In this document: piece by piece, positions 12,140 to 24,805 of the stretch
Layout of the letters: each line of letters opens with the position of its first letter
Numbering within the stretch: the stretch's first letter is position 1
From: Adiantum capillus-veneris
Taxonomy: Eukaryota; Streptophyta; Polypodiopsida; Polypodiales; Pteridaceae
DNA: 64,000 nt
Direction of reading: 5' to 3'
Assembly (NCBI GenBank): GCA_014529385.2
Contig: CM043960.1
Location: 22,375,719-22,439,718, forward strand
Translations under genes and position numbers: made by a program
The notes under the pieces: model-generated
The model's database searches: none
The model's input: only the letters and a program-made list of their open reading frames with translations
Told to the model about the DNA's origin: nothing

Positions 12140-14520
12140 TTGAAACCATGGGAATACTGGATAGTGAAGCAGGCATAGCCATAGCCATGTAAGCAGTATG
12201 TGGAATCCTGGGGACAACCAGCCATTAGACAAACTCAAATGAAATTGCAATTGGCTGATGGACACATTGAAAGACCCTTAGGACTGCTTGAAAAAGTGAT
12301 AGTTAATTCCTGTGGGATTGAATATCAACACACTTGTGCCATAGTAGACTTTGGAAAGAAACTCAATCATGATATCATATTGGGAAGACCTTTCATGCGA
12401 CAGGTACAGCTTATCCAAGATTGGGAAAACAAATATCTGTACTTGAAGCAAGTGGGATCAATAACAAGGGTTAATTTAAAAGATCACACTTATAGAGATG
12501 TCATGAAAACGCCCATACCGGAGTTTGACTCAGTCTCTTTGGCTGAAACTAAGCTTCCATCTTAGATAAACAAAGACACTACTATTTGAATGTGTGCAGC
12601 TTCAAAAAATGGGAGTTTAAAACAAGAAGAATGTATCTTAGAAAGGGATTGCACAGACGAAGCATATGTACTTGAACCCTTACTAGAGCATTTGTTTGAG
12701 CCATTTGAGTGGACTCAAATTTTAGCGACAATGGATGTATGTGTGAATACGTCTATGCCTACTCAATTTTTCAATGAGGACGGCTATGATATGATTCCCA
12801 TAGAAATGATCTCAACCCTCCACATTGAAGATGAAATTGAGGAACCCAAGGACTTGATGAAAGCTCAACAAGTCTTTTCAAACCTCTACTACGATGCAAC
12901 AGATGGGATAGAATAACACTCAGCTACCTTAGAAGATTCCAGGTCAGAAAAAGAGCATGTGAGAGCTAAGCTACTCATGAAAGGAGGGGAGGAAAAGTTT
13001 TTGACTTTCCTAACCAGAAACCTAGAAGACAGAAAGGGTTAGACGAAAAAGAGACACTAAAAATGTGAAAGCTAGACCTATGCCATCAATCTCCAGTAGA
13101 ACACAATTCTTGATGCAGATAGATGCATATGAAGGTGTCAAGGACAAAATCACTGGTAGATATCCTTCAAATGAAAATTCAAAACTGTCGAAAACATCGA
13201 GAAAAAACGAGGAAGGATACTCAAGCAAAACCAAAGAAACCGAAAAAGGAGCCAACCATGACACGAGTTGAGCGGAAAAATAAATATCAAGAGATTGGGT
13301 TATGCCTTTTGGGTTAACTAATGCTCTAGTCACCTTTTAAAGATTGATGAGCCATGCTTTTAAAGAATATCTAAGTAAATTCTTGGAAGTATATATGGTT
13401 TATAAGATTTGCCTAAATCCTGAAAAGTGCACATTCATGGGTAGACAAGGAAAAATTCTTGGACATATAGTGTCTAAAAACGGCATAGCTACTGATATGA
13501 AAAAATTCATGTCATTGTTGATTTTCCTAGACCAACAACAGTCAAGGGGGTTCAAGCCTTCGTGGGGCATTGTGGATATTACAGACGGCTCATTTGCATG
13601 TACGCTATAATTGCAAAACCCATGTATATCTTGATTACACACTTTGAGTGGACCGAGGCATGTGAAGAATCCTTCATGAAGCTTAAGCAAGCTCTCACCT
13701 CAGCTCCAATATTAAAAGCACCAGATTGGAATAAGATATTCCACATACATGGCGATGCTTCCAATTTTTCTATCAGTTGTATACTAGCTCAACCAGGAGA
13801 GGAAAAATTTGACTTTCCTATTTCTTATGCTAGTCGACAGTTGAACATGACGGAAAAGAATTAAATTACCACCGAAAGGGAAGTACTAGGAATGATCTAT
13901 GTCGTTAAAGAGTATAGACATTACCTATTAGCCAACAAGTTTGTGTTCTTTGTGGACCACCAAGCTTTATTGTACTTGGTCAACAACCCATGCAACACAG
14001 GAAGAATAGTGAGATGGTTCATCATTCTTCTAGAATTTGATTTCACTGTGGTTATAAAAAAGGGTACTACACATCAAAGAGCAGATCATTTGTCAAAGAT
14101 TGTTTCAGGAGAATCATCTAAAGGGGTAGATGATGATCTACCAGATGCCTATTTGTTCTCCATAGAAATGATACCTTGATGGTCGAAAAACATGGTGTCA
14201 TTGATGACAATAGCTCAAGTGGATTCACAAATACCACTTCCTATTACAATCGGATTAATCGAGCAATCGACTATGTATCAATTGCAGCTGGTAGGCTATA
14301 CAAAAGAAACCGAGATGGAATATTTCTCTTATGCATTAATCCTGAAGAGAAAAACCAGTACCTAAGTCAAGCACATATTACCATAGTAGGACTTCACCTT
14401 GCGGAAGACCAAACTATGCAACGAATTTTGAGACTTGGAGTATTTTGGCCAACTATGAGGAGTGATGTTCGATCATTTGTAAAGGATTGTCCTCAATGTA
14501 AAAAACAAACACTTTTTTGA
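12140..14520 (+). other. pol region of the gypsy element
   Basis: Visible in order are an aspartic-protease-like segment ending in DIILGRPFMRQ (about 12150-12420), a Tat-like spacer, reverse-transcriptase palm/thumb pieces (about 13290-13500, CLNPEKCTFMG and GKILGHIVSKNGI), RNase H (about 13560-14130, HGDASNFSISCILAQ and FVDHQALLYLV) and the integrase zinc-binding segment ending CPQCKKQ (about 14380-14510). The order PR-RT-RH-IN is that of Ty3/gypsy. The region is incomplete and broken. Confidence 0.75.
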
Positions 14521-16411
14521 GCATTTTGTTATTTTCTTTGATTTTACCAATAAACAGGTCAAAAATTAATAATAAATAGCAAAGGAGCTCAGATGGAAAA
14601 ACGGAAGACATGGTGGCGATCAAAAAGACAAGACGGACAAGCACAAAATGTTTTAATGAAATTGGAAGATGGAAGCGGGAAGCCTAAATTAGGCAGCCAT
14701 ACCTACTTTTGCAAAATTCTTGCAGAATGAGCTACAGGAATCCGATCGGGGAAATTTTGGAGTCTAACATAGATTTCATGGCCTAGTAGGACTAACAGGG
14801 GAATGTGGGAAAAATTGGTTCGGGAAGATATCCCAGGTACGCTAAAACCACCTCATTTCCATTTGTGGCCTTTGCAGAGAGAGCTTTTCGACCTCTTTCA
14901 CGCGTACTTTTTGGAGTCTACAGTTGCCCGTTTTCAGCGTCATCTCACACGAGACATGAGGGATAAGTTCTTTACTCATCAATGATCCATTTTGTATGGT
15001 CAGAAGCTAGTTTAAACCCCTAGAAAAAACCCTAGAATTCGAGCAATGCACGAAGACCTACGACCAAAGACTGACCATAGCGACCAGCCAGCTCAACCAA
15101 ATCGGATGAAATTAAAACTGTAGCATGCCCTAACATAATAGAACCTTTCTATATCATCAGTTGACCATTCGGCAGGCACCGAGGGGGTCCCCAGTAGAAA
15201 AGCTAAGTTTTTGGCAGATGCCAGAATTTGGTTCTGACTAAATAGACAGCTTACCTACGAGGTCTATACACAATGTATATGATTGGTTTCATGAAATCAA
15301 TCAAGCAAAGCCCTTGAAAATCAGAAAATGATGCGAAGGCTACAAAGCGTCAAATTTGACATACGAGGTCAAACTGACTCCAAATGAGCCAAATTGGATA
15401 AGTTGCTTCACAACGATGTCGCGGACAAGTCCAAAGCCTCAAAAGTGACAAACCAACTCAACAGGTAGTGTAGTCACAGAAATCAAATATTTCAGAGTCG
15501 ACAAAGCACAAAGTGATGCCGGTAAGACCAAACTTTACCAAACTCAATTTAGGACTTGTTTTAGGTGTATAGAATGTATTTAGGTCAAAAATTTTAAGTT
15601 TTGCAAGAAAATTGTGACTGATGTAAATAATCACGATTATTTACTTTTGCACGAATTTTTCTTGGAAATTGTATCATCACCTCACCTATCATGTGTACAC
15701 ACCTATTACATACCAAAAATCAAGTATGAGCCAAAATGAGCACCTTTAACTTGGAAAATTACCAAAAAATACAAAGAAGTCTTTGCAAGTCAAATTTTGA
15801 GTTATGTACCACATTTCTTGATCCAAATCACCTCATATCACATACACAGGGTCTATACAATGCTTAGAACCAAGTTGTATCAAAAAATGTTGATTTTGGT
15901 AGAAAAGTTAATAATCGAGGTTATTTACTTTCTAGTCAAAATGGGGGAATTTTGCTATTTTGCCCATACATCCATAGTACATGATTGATGTGCTAAGACC
16001 ACAAGCCAAGTTTGAACCAAATTGGAGCTCAAAATCTCAAATTTCCTTTATATCTACTGTTTAAGAGACTTAAAGCCAAAATCTGGTAGCATTTTCACCC
16101 TATGCATCCAAATAAGCCCATATTTCACTCATAGTATGTATTTGGTATATACTTCAAGCCTGTGATGCCAAGTTTGCAAAAAGTTGGAGAAATTACTTAG
16201 CTGTAAATAATCGTGATTATTTACTTTGGTTGCAAAAAAAAATTTGGACTTTATAATTTTGTTTCTTGCATGTTTTTATGCATCTATGCTTGTTCAAAAA
16301 TTGATTTGAAGCAAACTGGACCAAAATTGTAGCATTTCAGACTGAAGGACACTTCAGAGAAAAACCTATCAAATCTGCTAACTTTGACACTCTATTCACT
16401 GAACAAGAGCC
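14521..16411 (+). other. Spacer between pol and the extra coding region
   Basis: Mostly non-coding. One 60-codon open stretch (14803-14985) has no recognised domain. The right half is built from the second palindrome array. Confidence 0.6.
15623..16224. repeat. Array 2 of ~290-bp units with a 22-bp palindrome
   Basis: Centres lie at 15623-15644, 15907-15928 and 16203-16224, spaced 284 and 296 bp, the same spacings as in array 1. The core is again TAAATAATC(A/G)(C/T)GATTATTTA, with one degenerate member. This array sits directly before the extra coding region, as array 1 sits before gag. Confidence 0.85.
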
Positions 16412-19400
16412 ATGCAAGTAGCAGAGAGGGCCAAGAAGAAGGTCAACCAGAAAGAAAAGTTGGAAGAACTACCCACATACCAGCTAGACCCCGATTCAGT
16501 CAAAACCGCCAAGGCAACCTATCTTTCAAAAGAACAACTTGAAGAGCATCACACCACAATGTTCACTAATAGATTCAAGAGCAAGGAAGTACATCAGGTA
16601 GAGTTGCAACTCCTACCAAAGGAAGTGTATGATGTCGCTGCAAAGCCCGAAACCAAAGAAGCCAACCAACGGCTAGGACTCAGAGATTTTTATGAACAAG
16701 AGCCATAAAGAGTGGATTTCCAAAAATCTTATGAGTTTTTATCCATAATCAAAGAAGATGGAATCGCACAAATTTCTGACCCACAAGGGAATAAAGTTGA
16801 AGTGTGATCACCAAGGAAATAGTGGCAGAAGCACTTAGACTGCCCACAGAAGGAATGACAATGAGGGCAAGGGATAGAAAGACGGCCGGAACTTTCACAA
16901 AAGAAACCACCGCGGCCACCTTTGCAGACCTTATTCACAAACAAGTTGAAGAGCCAGCCAGGTTATACCACCAACACTTCCATTTTGTTGCTAAGAGGCC
17001 GCCGAGGTATACAACACCAAACCATGTCGTTGCCACCACCTTCACACAAGTCCTCAAGTCAACAACTAGGCAACCAATTGACCATGCACAATATGTCTTG
17101 ACCACTTTGAAAGGAATGAAGAAAGAACGAAATATCACATACTTGGGTTCACCAGAGGTGTTGACAAGGATTTCATACCATGCCATCGGCATGGCCGACA
17201 ACCAACCACCTGCCCCAGATCAAAACACTTGGATAGTGTCAGCTCAACCATCTCCTCGAGCTACCAGATCTGCCAAAAGATCATACAAGTCAGGTGAAGA
17301 GTCTGTTGAGAGCTTGCGAGAACGGCACAGCAGTGAAAGCTCAAATAACGAAGAAAGGAGAGTGCGCATAGAAGAAATGAAGAGAAAAGCCATGGCAGCA
17401 CACCATGAGGAACCTATGCAAAAGCAAGCCCGGTTTGAAGGAGAGAAATACTCTTGCCAACGCAGCCGCTAATCACAAGGAAAGGACCCTGAAAAGTGCA
17501 TGCCTGCTGAACTTAAAGGACCTAGAACCAAGCATCACACCAGGAAAAGAACCTACGGATGTACTGGAACTGATGTATCAAGAGGCAAAACCTCTAAAGT
17601 CGAATCAGCAGAAAAGGCAGTTGAATCAACACAAGAATAGGAAATAGAGCACGACAAAGAGGCAGAAAAGGCAGCCAGTCCTGCAACACAAGAGGACACC
17701 ACAAAGCTTGAGCAGCCAAGAGAACAAGAGGCCGAGGCACCACCCTCTACCTCAACACATCAAGAGATGGCCGACGCACCACTCTCTACATCAACGGAAA
17801 AAGATCAACAGCCACAAGGGAAACAACAATAACCAGCTGTCATGACGCAGTCAAAGGACACCCAAGGATCTGCAGAAACATCAAGACAGTTAGCACGAAA
17901 TGAAGAGTGGCAGTCAAATGACGAAGTCGTCCTGCAGGTTAATGAATATGCTAAGCAAATGCAAGATATGACTGAAAGACTTTGCTTAGCAGCACTTGGC
18001 CGTAGCACCAGGGCCAAAGAGTTAGAGATGGTTATTGGCATACTCAAAGGGGAGTTAAACGACAGACTCAATGTCATCACCGATCTGCAAAGGCAAGTGC
18101 AAGAGTTGAAAGCAGCAGCTGAACAACATTAGCTCGCGAGGGATAAGCAGCAAAAAGAAATGGAGGAACTGAGTGAGTTACTTACAAAACTGTCAGATGC
18201 ATGCAAAGCAAAGGATGATCAATTGCTGCTGACGAAAGTTACAAATGAACTTCTAACTACAACCCTATCAGCTCAAAAGATCCAGGTACAGTTAGATGTA
18301 GCCAATGCTTCCCTACAGTATTCAAAATAACGAACCAATGATCAGGCGATATTCTTGCGGCAAATATGAGAGAATCCAGCCGTCGCCTTGATCAAAGGAA
18401 CAGACAAGTTCTACAAGGTTTTAGAAAAGAAAAATAAAGAACTCGAGCTGGAGCTAAAGTTGGAGCAGTCTCAGCGCAGAGTCTTGGCTTTAATGCGGGT
18501 CCAAAGAGGAGACGAGTTGTTAAAGGAGATAGCTGAACTCAAAAGAGTCAACCAGCTACTGAGAGAGGGAAGGAAAAAAATAGTAGGAGAGGCAAGCACT
18601 TTGGAGCAGCCTCAGATAGAAATCCCCTTAGTATCATTTGTTGAGATGGAGACATAGTCCGTAGTAGAGCTGAGTGGCGAGGAAGAGTTTCAAGTACCCA
18701 TTACAGAAGCAGACACAGTGCCCATGGTCCAGCTCTCAAAGGCTGAAGAAGATGCACTCAAGGAAAAAATTACACAAGAGGTAGATGAGCAATGGAAGGT
18801 AGCAATGGATTGGGAGCTGAGAGTACTTCATTCCATCAATGTCACACAACTCACTCCCAATCAAATAAATGCGCAAAGGCACCAACAATCCCTGCCCTAC
18901 CCTCTGATTAAAGTTGAGTTACTACAAGTAAAAGAAAGACTTTACACAGACATACAAGTCGAGGACGCAGATAAAGACCACCCAAAGTGGAGGTTGAGTT
19001 GGTTGAACAAGAATCCCAGGTACTTGATTATGTTCACAAGAGAACCTGCGGCCCTGCAAAAGGATCCTACCTTCTATCCTGTACCAAGAGTAAGGACCTG
19101 GATAGCACATGAGGCACTACTAAAGAAGCGAACAACTTGGCTGAATTATCTCAGATTGCTTGATCTAGAAAAGGGACCAGCAACTGAAGAATACATGGTG
19201 AAAACCCTAAAGGGTGCCATGTCATTCTTTAAAAGTCTACCAGATTTGTCATGTGCTATGTTATACAAAATCTTCCAAATGCTTCTCACATGCATCGAAG
19301 TGTTCAATGAGCCAGAGCAAGCAGGTGCCCCTTGGATGTCATTCCTCGAGGGTAATAAAGGTTTGGGCTATGATCTCAGTGGCCAACCTTCCGAAGAAGT

Positions 19401-19692
19401 CCTTTATGGCTTCTACGACAGGTGTATGTTTCTACCATCTCACAATATGCTGGCTTTTGAGGAATCGTTCTACACGGGATTCTTCACTTGGAAAATGAAG
19501 ATATTTGCGCCAATGATCAGCAACCTCACATCAAGGTTTGTAGACTACTCAGCAGTGGAGCTGAAAAATAGAGTAACTATGCAGTCCTTGCAAGTGCTAG
19601 ATAAGGAACGGAAAATCAGATATCAAAAGGCTCTAATAGCGCTTAAAGACCGCCTCGCCAGTCGCCAACCCAAAGACTACTTCAGCCCATAA
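16412..19692 (+). other. Extra coding region of the gypsy element, function unknown
   Basis: About 3.3 kb of plus-strand protein-like sequence after pol. It begins with a lysine/glutamate-rich segment (16412-16708), continues with acidic and basic low-complexity stretches, then heptad-like coiled-coil candidates (about 17900-18130 and 18390-18620). It ends in a 324-codon open stretch (18718-19692) with motifs such as LPYPLIKVELLQVKERLY and HPKWRLSWLNKNPRYLIMF. I see no signal peptide or membrane segment, so an envelope role is not supported. Tat/Athila/Ogre elements often carry an extra reading frame of unknown role. It is fossil as a whole. Confidence 0.6.
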
Positions 19693-19717
19693 AACTATGT
19701 CAAGGGACAACACAAGC

Positions 19718-19731
19718 GAGGAGGGGGGGGA
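19718..19731 (+). other. Polypurine tract
   Basis: GAGGAGGGGGGGGA lies immediately before the 3' LTR at 19732, the expected place for plus-strand priming. Confidence 0.85.
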
Positions 19732-20655
19732 TGTTAACAGCAAGCTAACACGGATACCATTTTTTAGAATGCTCATTGTAAAACACTTATTATTTTGATA
19801 AATTGGGAATATTGTAACTCCTATTTTCTCGGATAAACTTTGTAATTGATGATCCGGGGCTACAAGCTTCCAGATTGTATCAACCTGTCATTACCCATCT
19901 TTGGTAGAACTCCCAGATATTAGTTTTGACCACCAAAAACCTTGGCTAAGGTATAAAAGCCAATTTTTGTAAGTTATTATTAAGTTTTTGGATAATAGAA
20001 ACGCAGTGTGAGCTAACTCACTTCTCTCCTTCTCGTGCTTCCTACTCCCTCTCCGGTTGTCACATTGCAGTCGCGTTTGTTGCATTGCAACCGCAGGTAA
20101 GAGCTCCACGCATTAACGTAAGCACGTCACAATAATTCATAGCTTTTGGCATCGCTGACCCGCGGACTAATTTCATCATAACTAGGAATTTACACTTTCA
20201 AATCAAAAACTAAGCATAGGTGGGGTATTGGGGCATCATTGCTAAGCATTTTTGGGTCGAACACGAGTAGGTCAAAAATCCACTGCTGTTAATAATTGCG
20301 ATTTTGGTACTTAACCTAAAGTGGGGTTTGAGACCATAAACATGTGCTTAGGTCTTATAAACATTTCCTAGAAGTTTCATTATGTTTGGATGTCATTTGA
20401 TATTGTAACGGATGTGATTTGTTTGTTGATGAGCAATTGGCTTTTGGTGATTTCTGTCACTTGAGTGTAGCTTGAGTTAGATGCGAGTTTGTAGGGAGGC
20501 ATTGTAGCACTTAGCTGTTTTCCAAGAGATTGACACACTCTTGTAGCCTCTATGCACTAGTCGAATCAGCTTCATCCCATGGATTGACAATTTAATCGTG
20601 GTTCTTGCTAATACTGCAATAAAATAGGATAGTGAGGTTAGACACGTGTCCCACA
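19732..20655 (+). repeat. 3' LTR of the large gypsy element
   Basis: Starts TGTTAACAGCAAGCTAACAC and ends GTCCCACA. It is 924 bp against 900 bp for the 5' copy, the difference being small indels. Confidence 0.9.
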
Positions 20656-21380
<725 letters not shown>

Positions 21381-21839
21381 AGGTTCATCGTGATTCAATA
21401 CAAAAAAGATCCCTATGGTACATGACAAATCTCTCAGAGTACAATAACAATGGAAGTCAATTCAGCATTTCAACAAGTCCCCATAGGGTCCTACTGTGAT
21501 AACCCTACCTACCTTATCATATACTGAGACAGCAACCTTCAACCAGCTTACACCGGTCTCAGACAATATATGTTATGGTCCTTGTGTACTGTACAAATCC
21601 ATTCACTCAAGCCTCACAACCACCAACACCAAAGATCACAATAAGAGGGCAGGGTGTCAACATGATGACACCTATTTGCACACAAGATTCTAGTCAAAGC
21701 AACCATCATACAAAATCCTTTAAATTGCACTTACATACTCTCTACTGCTCTCTAGATCGAGGTCTCGAGGATATACTTCAAGTTGTGGTACTCAAGCCGG
21801 GGATATACTTCAGGTGATTGATGTTGAAGTGGATAACGT
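21381..21839. other. Non-coding stretch, nothing recognised
   Basis: Only short overlapping open frames on the plus strand (about 21496-21817). No domain, repeat end or regulatory site seen. Confidence 0.4.
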
Positions 21840-23250
21840 GTAATGTTGGAATTTGTGGTACGTTAAGCGTCTTAACAAGATTGTAATTCAATAAACTGTG
21901 AGTGGCACCATTATCAATTAGTATACGCATGTGTGTGCCCTAAATAGTGCCATGCATGTGCACAAGCTCATGAGGTCCAATAGAAGGCTGCCACAAAATA
22001 GTAGTCAATCAACACACATGGAGATCATTCATGTGAGAAACCTCCACATGAGAGTAATTGGAAGAGGAATTTAAGGGCAGATTGCACCATGTTCAAGGCC
22101 TTGTCTTTCCCCTTCTCCTTAGCTTTGCCATTTTGGGATTTCCCTTATGGACAATCTTTCTTTTCATGCTTGCCAAGACAATTGTAGCAAAGCTTTTCTT
22201 ACTTGGATCTCTCAAAGTCTTTATCGAAGAGTGCTAATTGGAAGAGGAATTTAAGGGCAACAACTACACCATGTTCAAGGCCTTGTCTTTTCCCTTCTCC
22301 TTAGCTTTGCCATCTTGGGATTTCCCTTATGGAAAGTCTTTCTTTTCATGCTTACCAAGACAATTGAAGCAAATATTTTCTTACTTGGCTCTCTCAAAGT
22401 CTTTGTCTAAGAGTAGTCCTTGAGGCTCCTTGGCTTTTGGAGGAATCTTTCATAGGAGAATGATTTTCTTTCTTCCTAGATGTAGGTGAATGTGAAAATG
22501 TTTGTGCAAATGTCTTATTCTTATCTTTTGCTAGTTTTTGTATACACAATATCATCATGGATTTTTGCATGTTGAATAGCTTACCTCAAAAGTTTAGGGT
22601 GATTAACCTTATCTTGATACTCAAGATCAAGACCATAGATAAATCTTTGTACCTTATGAAACTCATTAAGATCTTCCAGCTTCAGGATGATCCCTTGATA
22701 ATTGACTATGCACTGAGTAAGTGTGAGATTATCCATCACATACTTATCCTGAACATTCCTCTTGTTAGTTATAAGAAAGGAATCCCTTGTTGAATGTAGT
22801 CTCAAAAGATTCCCAACTGGTTGGATTTTGAGGCTCCTTGAGACTCATCCACCACTTGTAAGCCTTTCCCTTTAAAGAGAGACTTGTCCCTACCCCTTTC
22901 TCCTCTTTGGGTGCATGCATGAGCCTATGAATATGTCTCCACGTATGGAGAAAGGTATTCACAGAATCCTCATTTTAATCACACTTGTCTCCCTTGTAAA
23001 CTAGCGGTGTTATGTTCTTAAGCTTATTGCCAATATCTATGGAAGAAGAGAAAGGCACACCGTCAAGTGGTGTATCAACAATAGGTGCAAACGAGTACTC
23101 CTGAGGCCCAAACCTGGCGCAAAATCCTTGAACCCCCTTGTGTGGTGTACGTGATTTGCAAAAGCATTTTAGAAGCCTTTTTGCATGGATATTTACATCC
23201 ACTACTATAGTCGGATGCCTTGCATGCACCACCAAAAAATACAACAACAT
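21840..23250 (-). mobile_element. Ty3/gypsy gag-protease fossil
   Basis: Reading the minus strand from high to low coordinates: a gag start region (about 22975-23110), the gag core with GKAYKWWMSLKEP and TSWESFETTF (about 22780-22900), a segment with DLNEFHKVQRFIYGL (about 22600-22680), a zinc knuckle present twice because of a tandem duplication (CYNCLGKHEKKDC near 22150-22200 and its diverged copy near 22330-22380), and an aspartic-protease start RILIDNGATHSLLNYNL (about 21870-21940). No LTRs were identified. It is broken and old. Confidence 0.7.
22057..22416. repeat. 180-bp tandem duplication covering the zinc knuckle
   Basis: ATTGGAAGAGGAATTTAAGG begins at 22057 and again at 22237, and the two units stay alignable for about 180 bp with a few differences. 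Each carries one zinc-knuckle copy of the minus-strand gag fossil. Confidence 0.85.
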
Positions 23251-24099
23251 GAAATTGACCTCCTAGATATAAGTTGCAAAGTTGTTTGCAACAACAATAT
23301 TTAGATGTGCATCCAATCTTTGTTGAAAGCTTGACTTGATCACAAACATTTAAAAAGTGCCCGCTTTGATTGAATTGGTTGCTTGCTTGCAACCACACAA
23401 TCCAATTGCCTTGAGTTGAGCTCTAAATTTAGAACTTGTCGAGTTATGTTGATATAATCAATCTTTTATCTTGGTTGTTCTTGATAATGTAAAAGAATTA
23501 CTATTGAATTCTAGGTCTTCCATAAATCCATCTTGTAAGCAAATCCATTTAAGGTCTTTGTTTTTCTTGTCGATCAAACCGTAATGGCTCGCTAGTTCTT
23601 CGCTCTTCAAATCTTTTCAACCCTTGAGTAATTACATGGTGGTACTAGGCCCCTAAAGTGTTCTTAAGCACTTTAGGGCACCCCACTTATGTTGGGTTCA
23701 AGCCCATGAGGGAAACTACCCTTGTAGGACACATAGTCTAGATCTTCACCATTTCAATTCTACCTAATTTTGGTATTAGAGCTTTGTGATTTTTCCCTAA
23801 TCCACCAATCTTTGAAAAAACAAAATTCTCTAGTTTTTTGGTGTGAGTTTCACTTAGGGAACTGCAGGACTTGCCATTGCATATAGAACCATGCACCTTG
23901 AGCATAGGAAATGCAAACATTGTATACCGAGGGTTACAGTTGTAGTGCACCTATGAGAGGGTAGTTGACTTTGTGTGCACGCTTGACCATCTCAACATAA
24001 AGAAATCCTAGCATGGATATTTGCAATCATAAGTTCTTCAATGTGATAGATTACTAGAAAGTGGAAACAAGAGTTTGAATATACATAAGTTGCATTTTT
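23251..24099. other. Stretch without a recognised gene
   Basis: Contains a minus-strand open frame (23075-23398) with many cysteines but no known pattern, a hairpin at 23651-23678, and AT-rich sequence. It may include the outer part of the next element's 5' LTR, whose start I could not fix. Confidence 0.4.
23651..23678. repeat. Perfect 10-bp inverted repeat (hairpin)
   Basis: CCCTAAAGTG (23651-23660) and CACTTTAGGG (23669-23678) are exact reverse complements with an 8-bp loop. The leading context ACTAGGCCCC is shared with the hairpin at 4731-4762. Confidence 0.8.
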
Positions 24100-24805
24100 G
24101 GGTGTTCACTTCTCATTAGACAAGAGGTGAGCATTCCTTTTAAAGTTTATTAGCAAGTTTTGCATAAATTAAAAGCAAGGGGTCATTGGGAATTTTGTTC
24201 TTCTCTTCACACTCATTTGGACACTCTCAAGTGCTAAGTGTGTCCAAGCAAACTCTCCCTCTCCCTCTCTCTCCCCACTCTCATGGGAGCTCTATAAACA
24301 GACTCTATGCTTGAGAACTTGTCTATGGATGCAAATCCAAGTAAGTGAAAGATCTCCTTCTTGTTCATCATATCTATACTATTCTATTATGCTAAGCTAT
24401 GCTAAGAGCTTGCTCATGGTGCAAGCAAATACAAAGTAAAAATTCTCTTGCTTGAAAACAACTTCTTTCCCCTTCATCTATCTCCTACCCCGTAGTTTTA
24501 TCTCCTTGTTGGGATGTTTAAAGCTTGGAAAGGAGGGTTATACCATGGAATCATTATAATACAAAGACCTTTTGGAGGGGGGATTGGCTTCAACCAAATC
24601 CCCGATCCTCATCAAGTTGTCAAACTTAATTGTGGTATTCTCTTTGAATTTATGTGCATGGTCTTATGTTCTAATGTTTAAATGTGCAATGAAATCAACC
24701 TTTCATAACCTTTACTCTTCTGTAAAGAATTCTCTTAAGGAAAACTCTCTCCTTTCATAAGTTAAAATTTTGTTGAATCTAAAGTAATTATTAGATTCTC
24801 TGACA
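24100..24805 (+). repeat. 5' LTR (start approximate) of the chromovirus-like fossil
   Basis: The end is fixed by TGACA followed by the primer site. A block around 24560-24625 (ACAAAG-CCTTTTGGAGGGGGGA, then ATCC...GATCCTCA) recurs around 29711-29755 in the 3' region. The start at 24100 is a guess. Confidence 0.45.

Larger units (their letters stand above)
5767..20655 (+). mobile_element. Large Ty3/gypsy element, Tat/Athila-like, both LTRs present
   Basis: A 14.9-kb plus-strand element. Order: 5' LTR (5767-6666), primer site (6669-6686), leader with a palindrome array, gag (about 8650-11520), protease/RT/RNase H/integrase zinc-binding part (about 12140-14520), a second palindrome array, extra coding region (about 16412-19692), polypurine tract (19718-19731) and 3' LTR (19732-20655). 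The flanks ATTAG (5762-5766) and ATTGG (20656-20660) fit a 5-bp target duplication with one change. By eye the first ~205 aligned LTR bases show about 15 substitutions (~7%), so the insertion is old. The TGGCGCC primer site and extra 3' coding region point to the Tat/Athila/Ogre branch. It is broken, with more than ten breaks. Confidence 0.85.

Noticed and set aside
18718-19692. Envelope gene of the gypsy element
   Set aside because: No signal peptide, membrane segment or cysteine-rich ectodomain is visible. Kept as an extra frame of unknown role.
21840-23250. Joining this gag fossil with the 24-30 kb gypsy as one element
   Set aside because: They lie on opposite strands and their gag sequences differ, so they are separate insertions.
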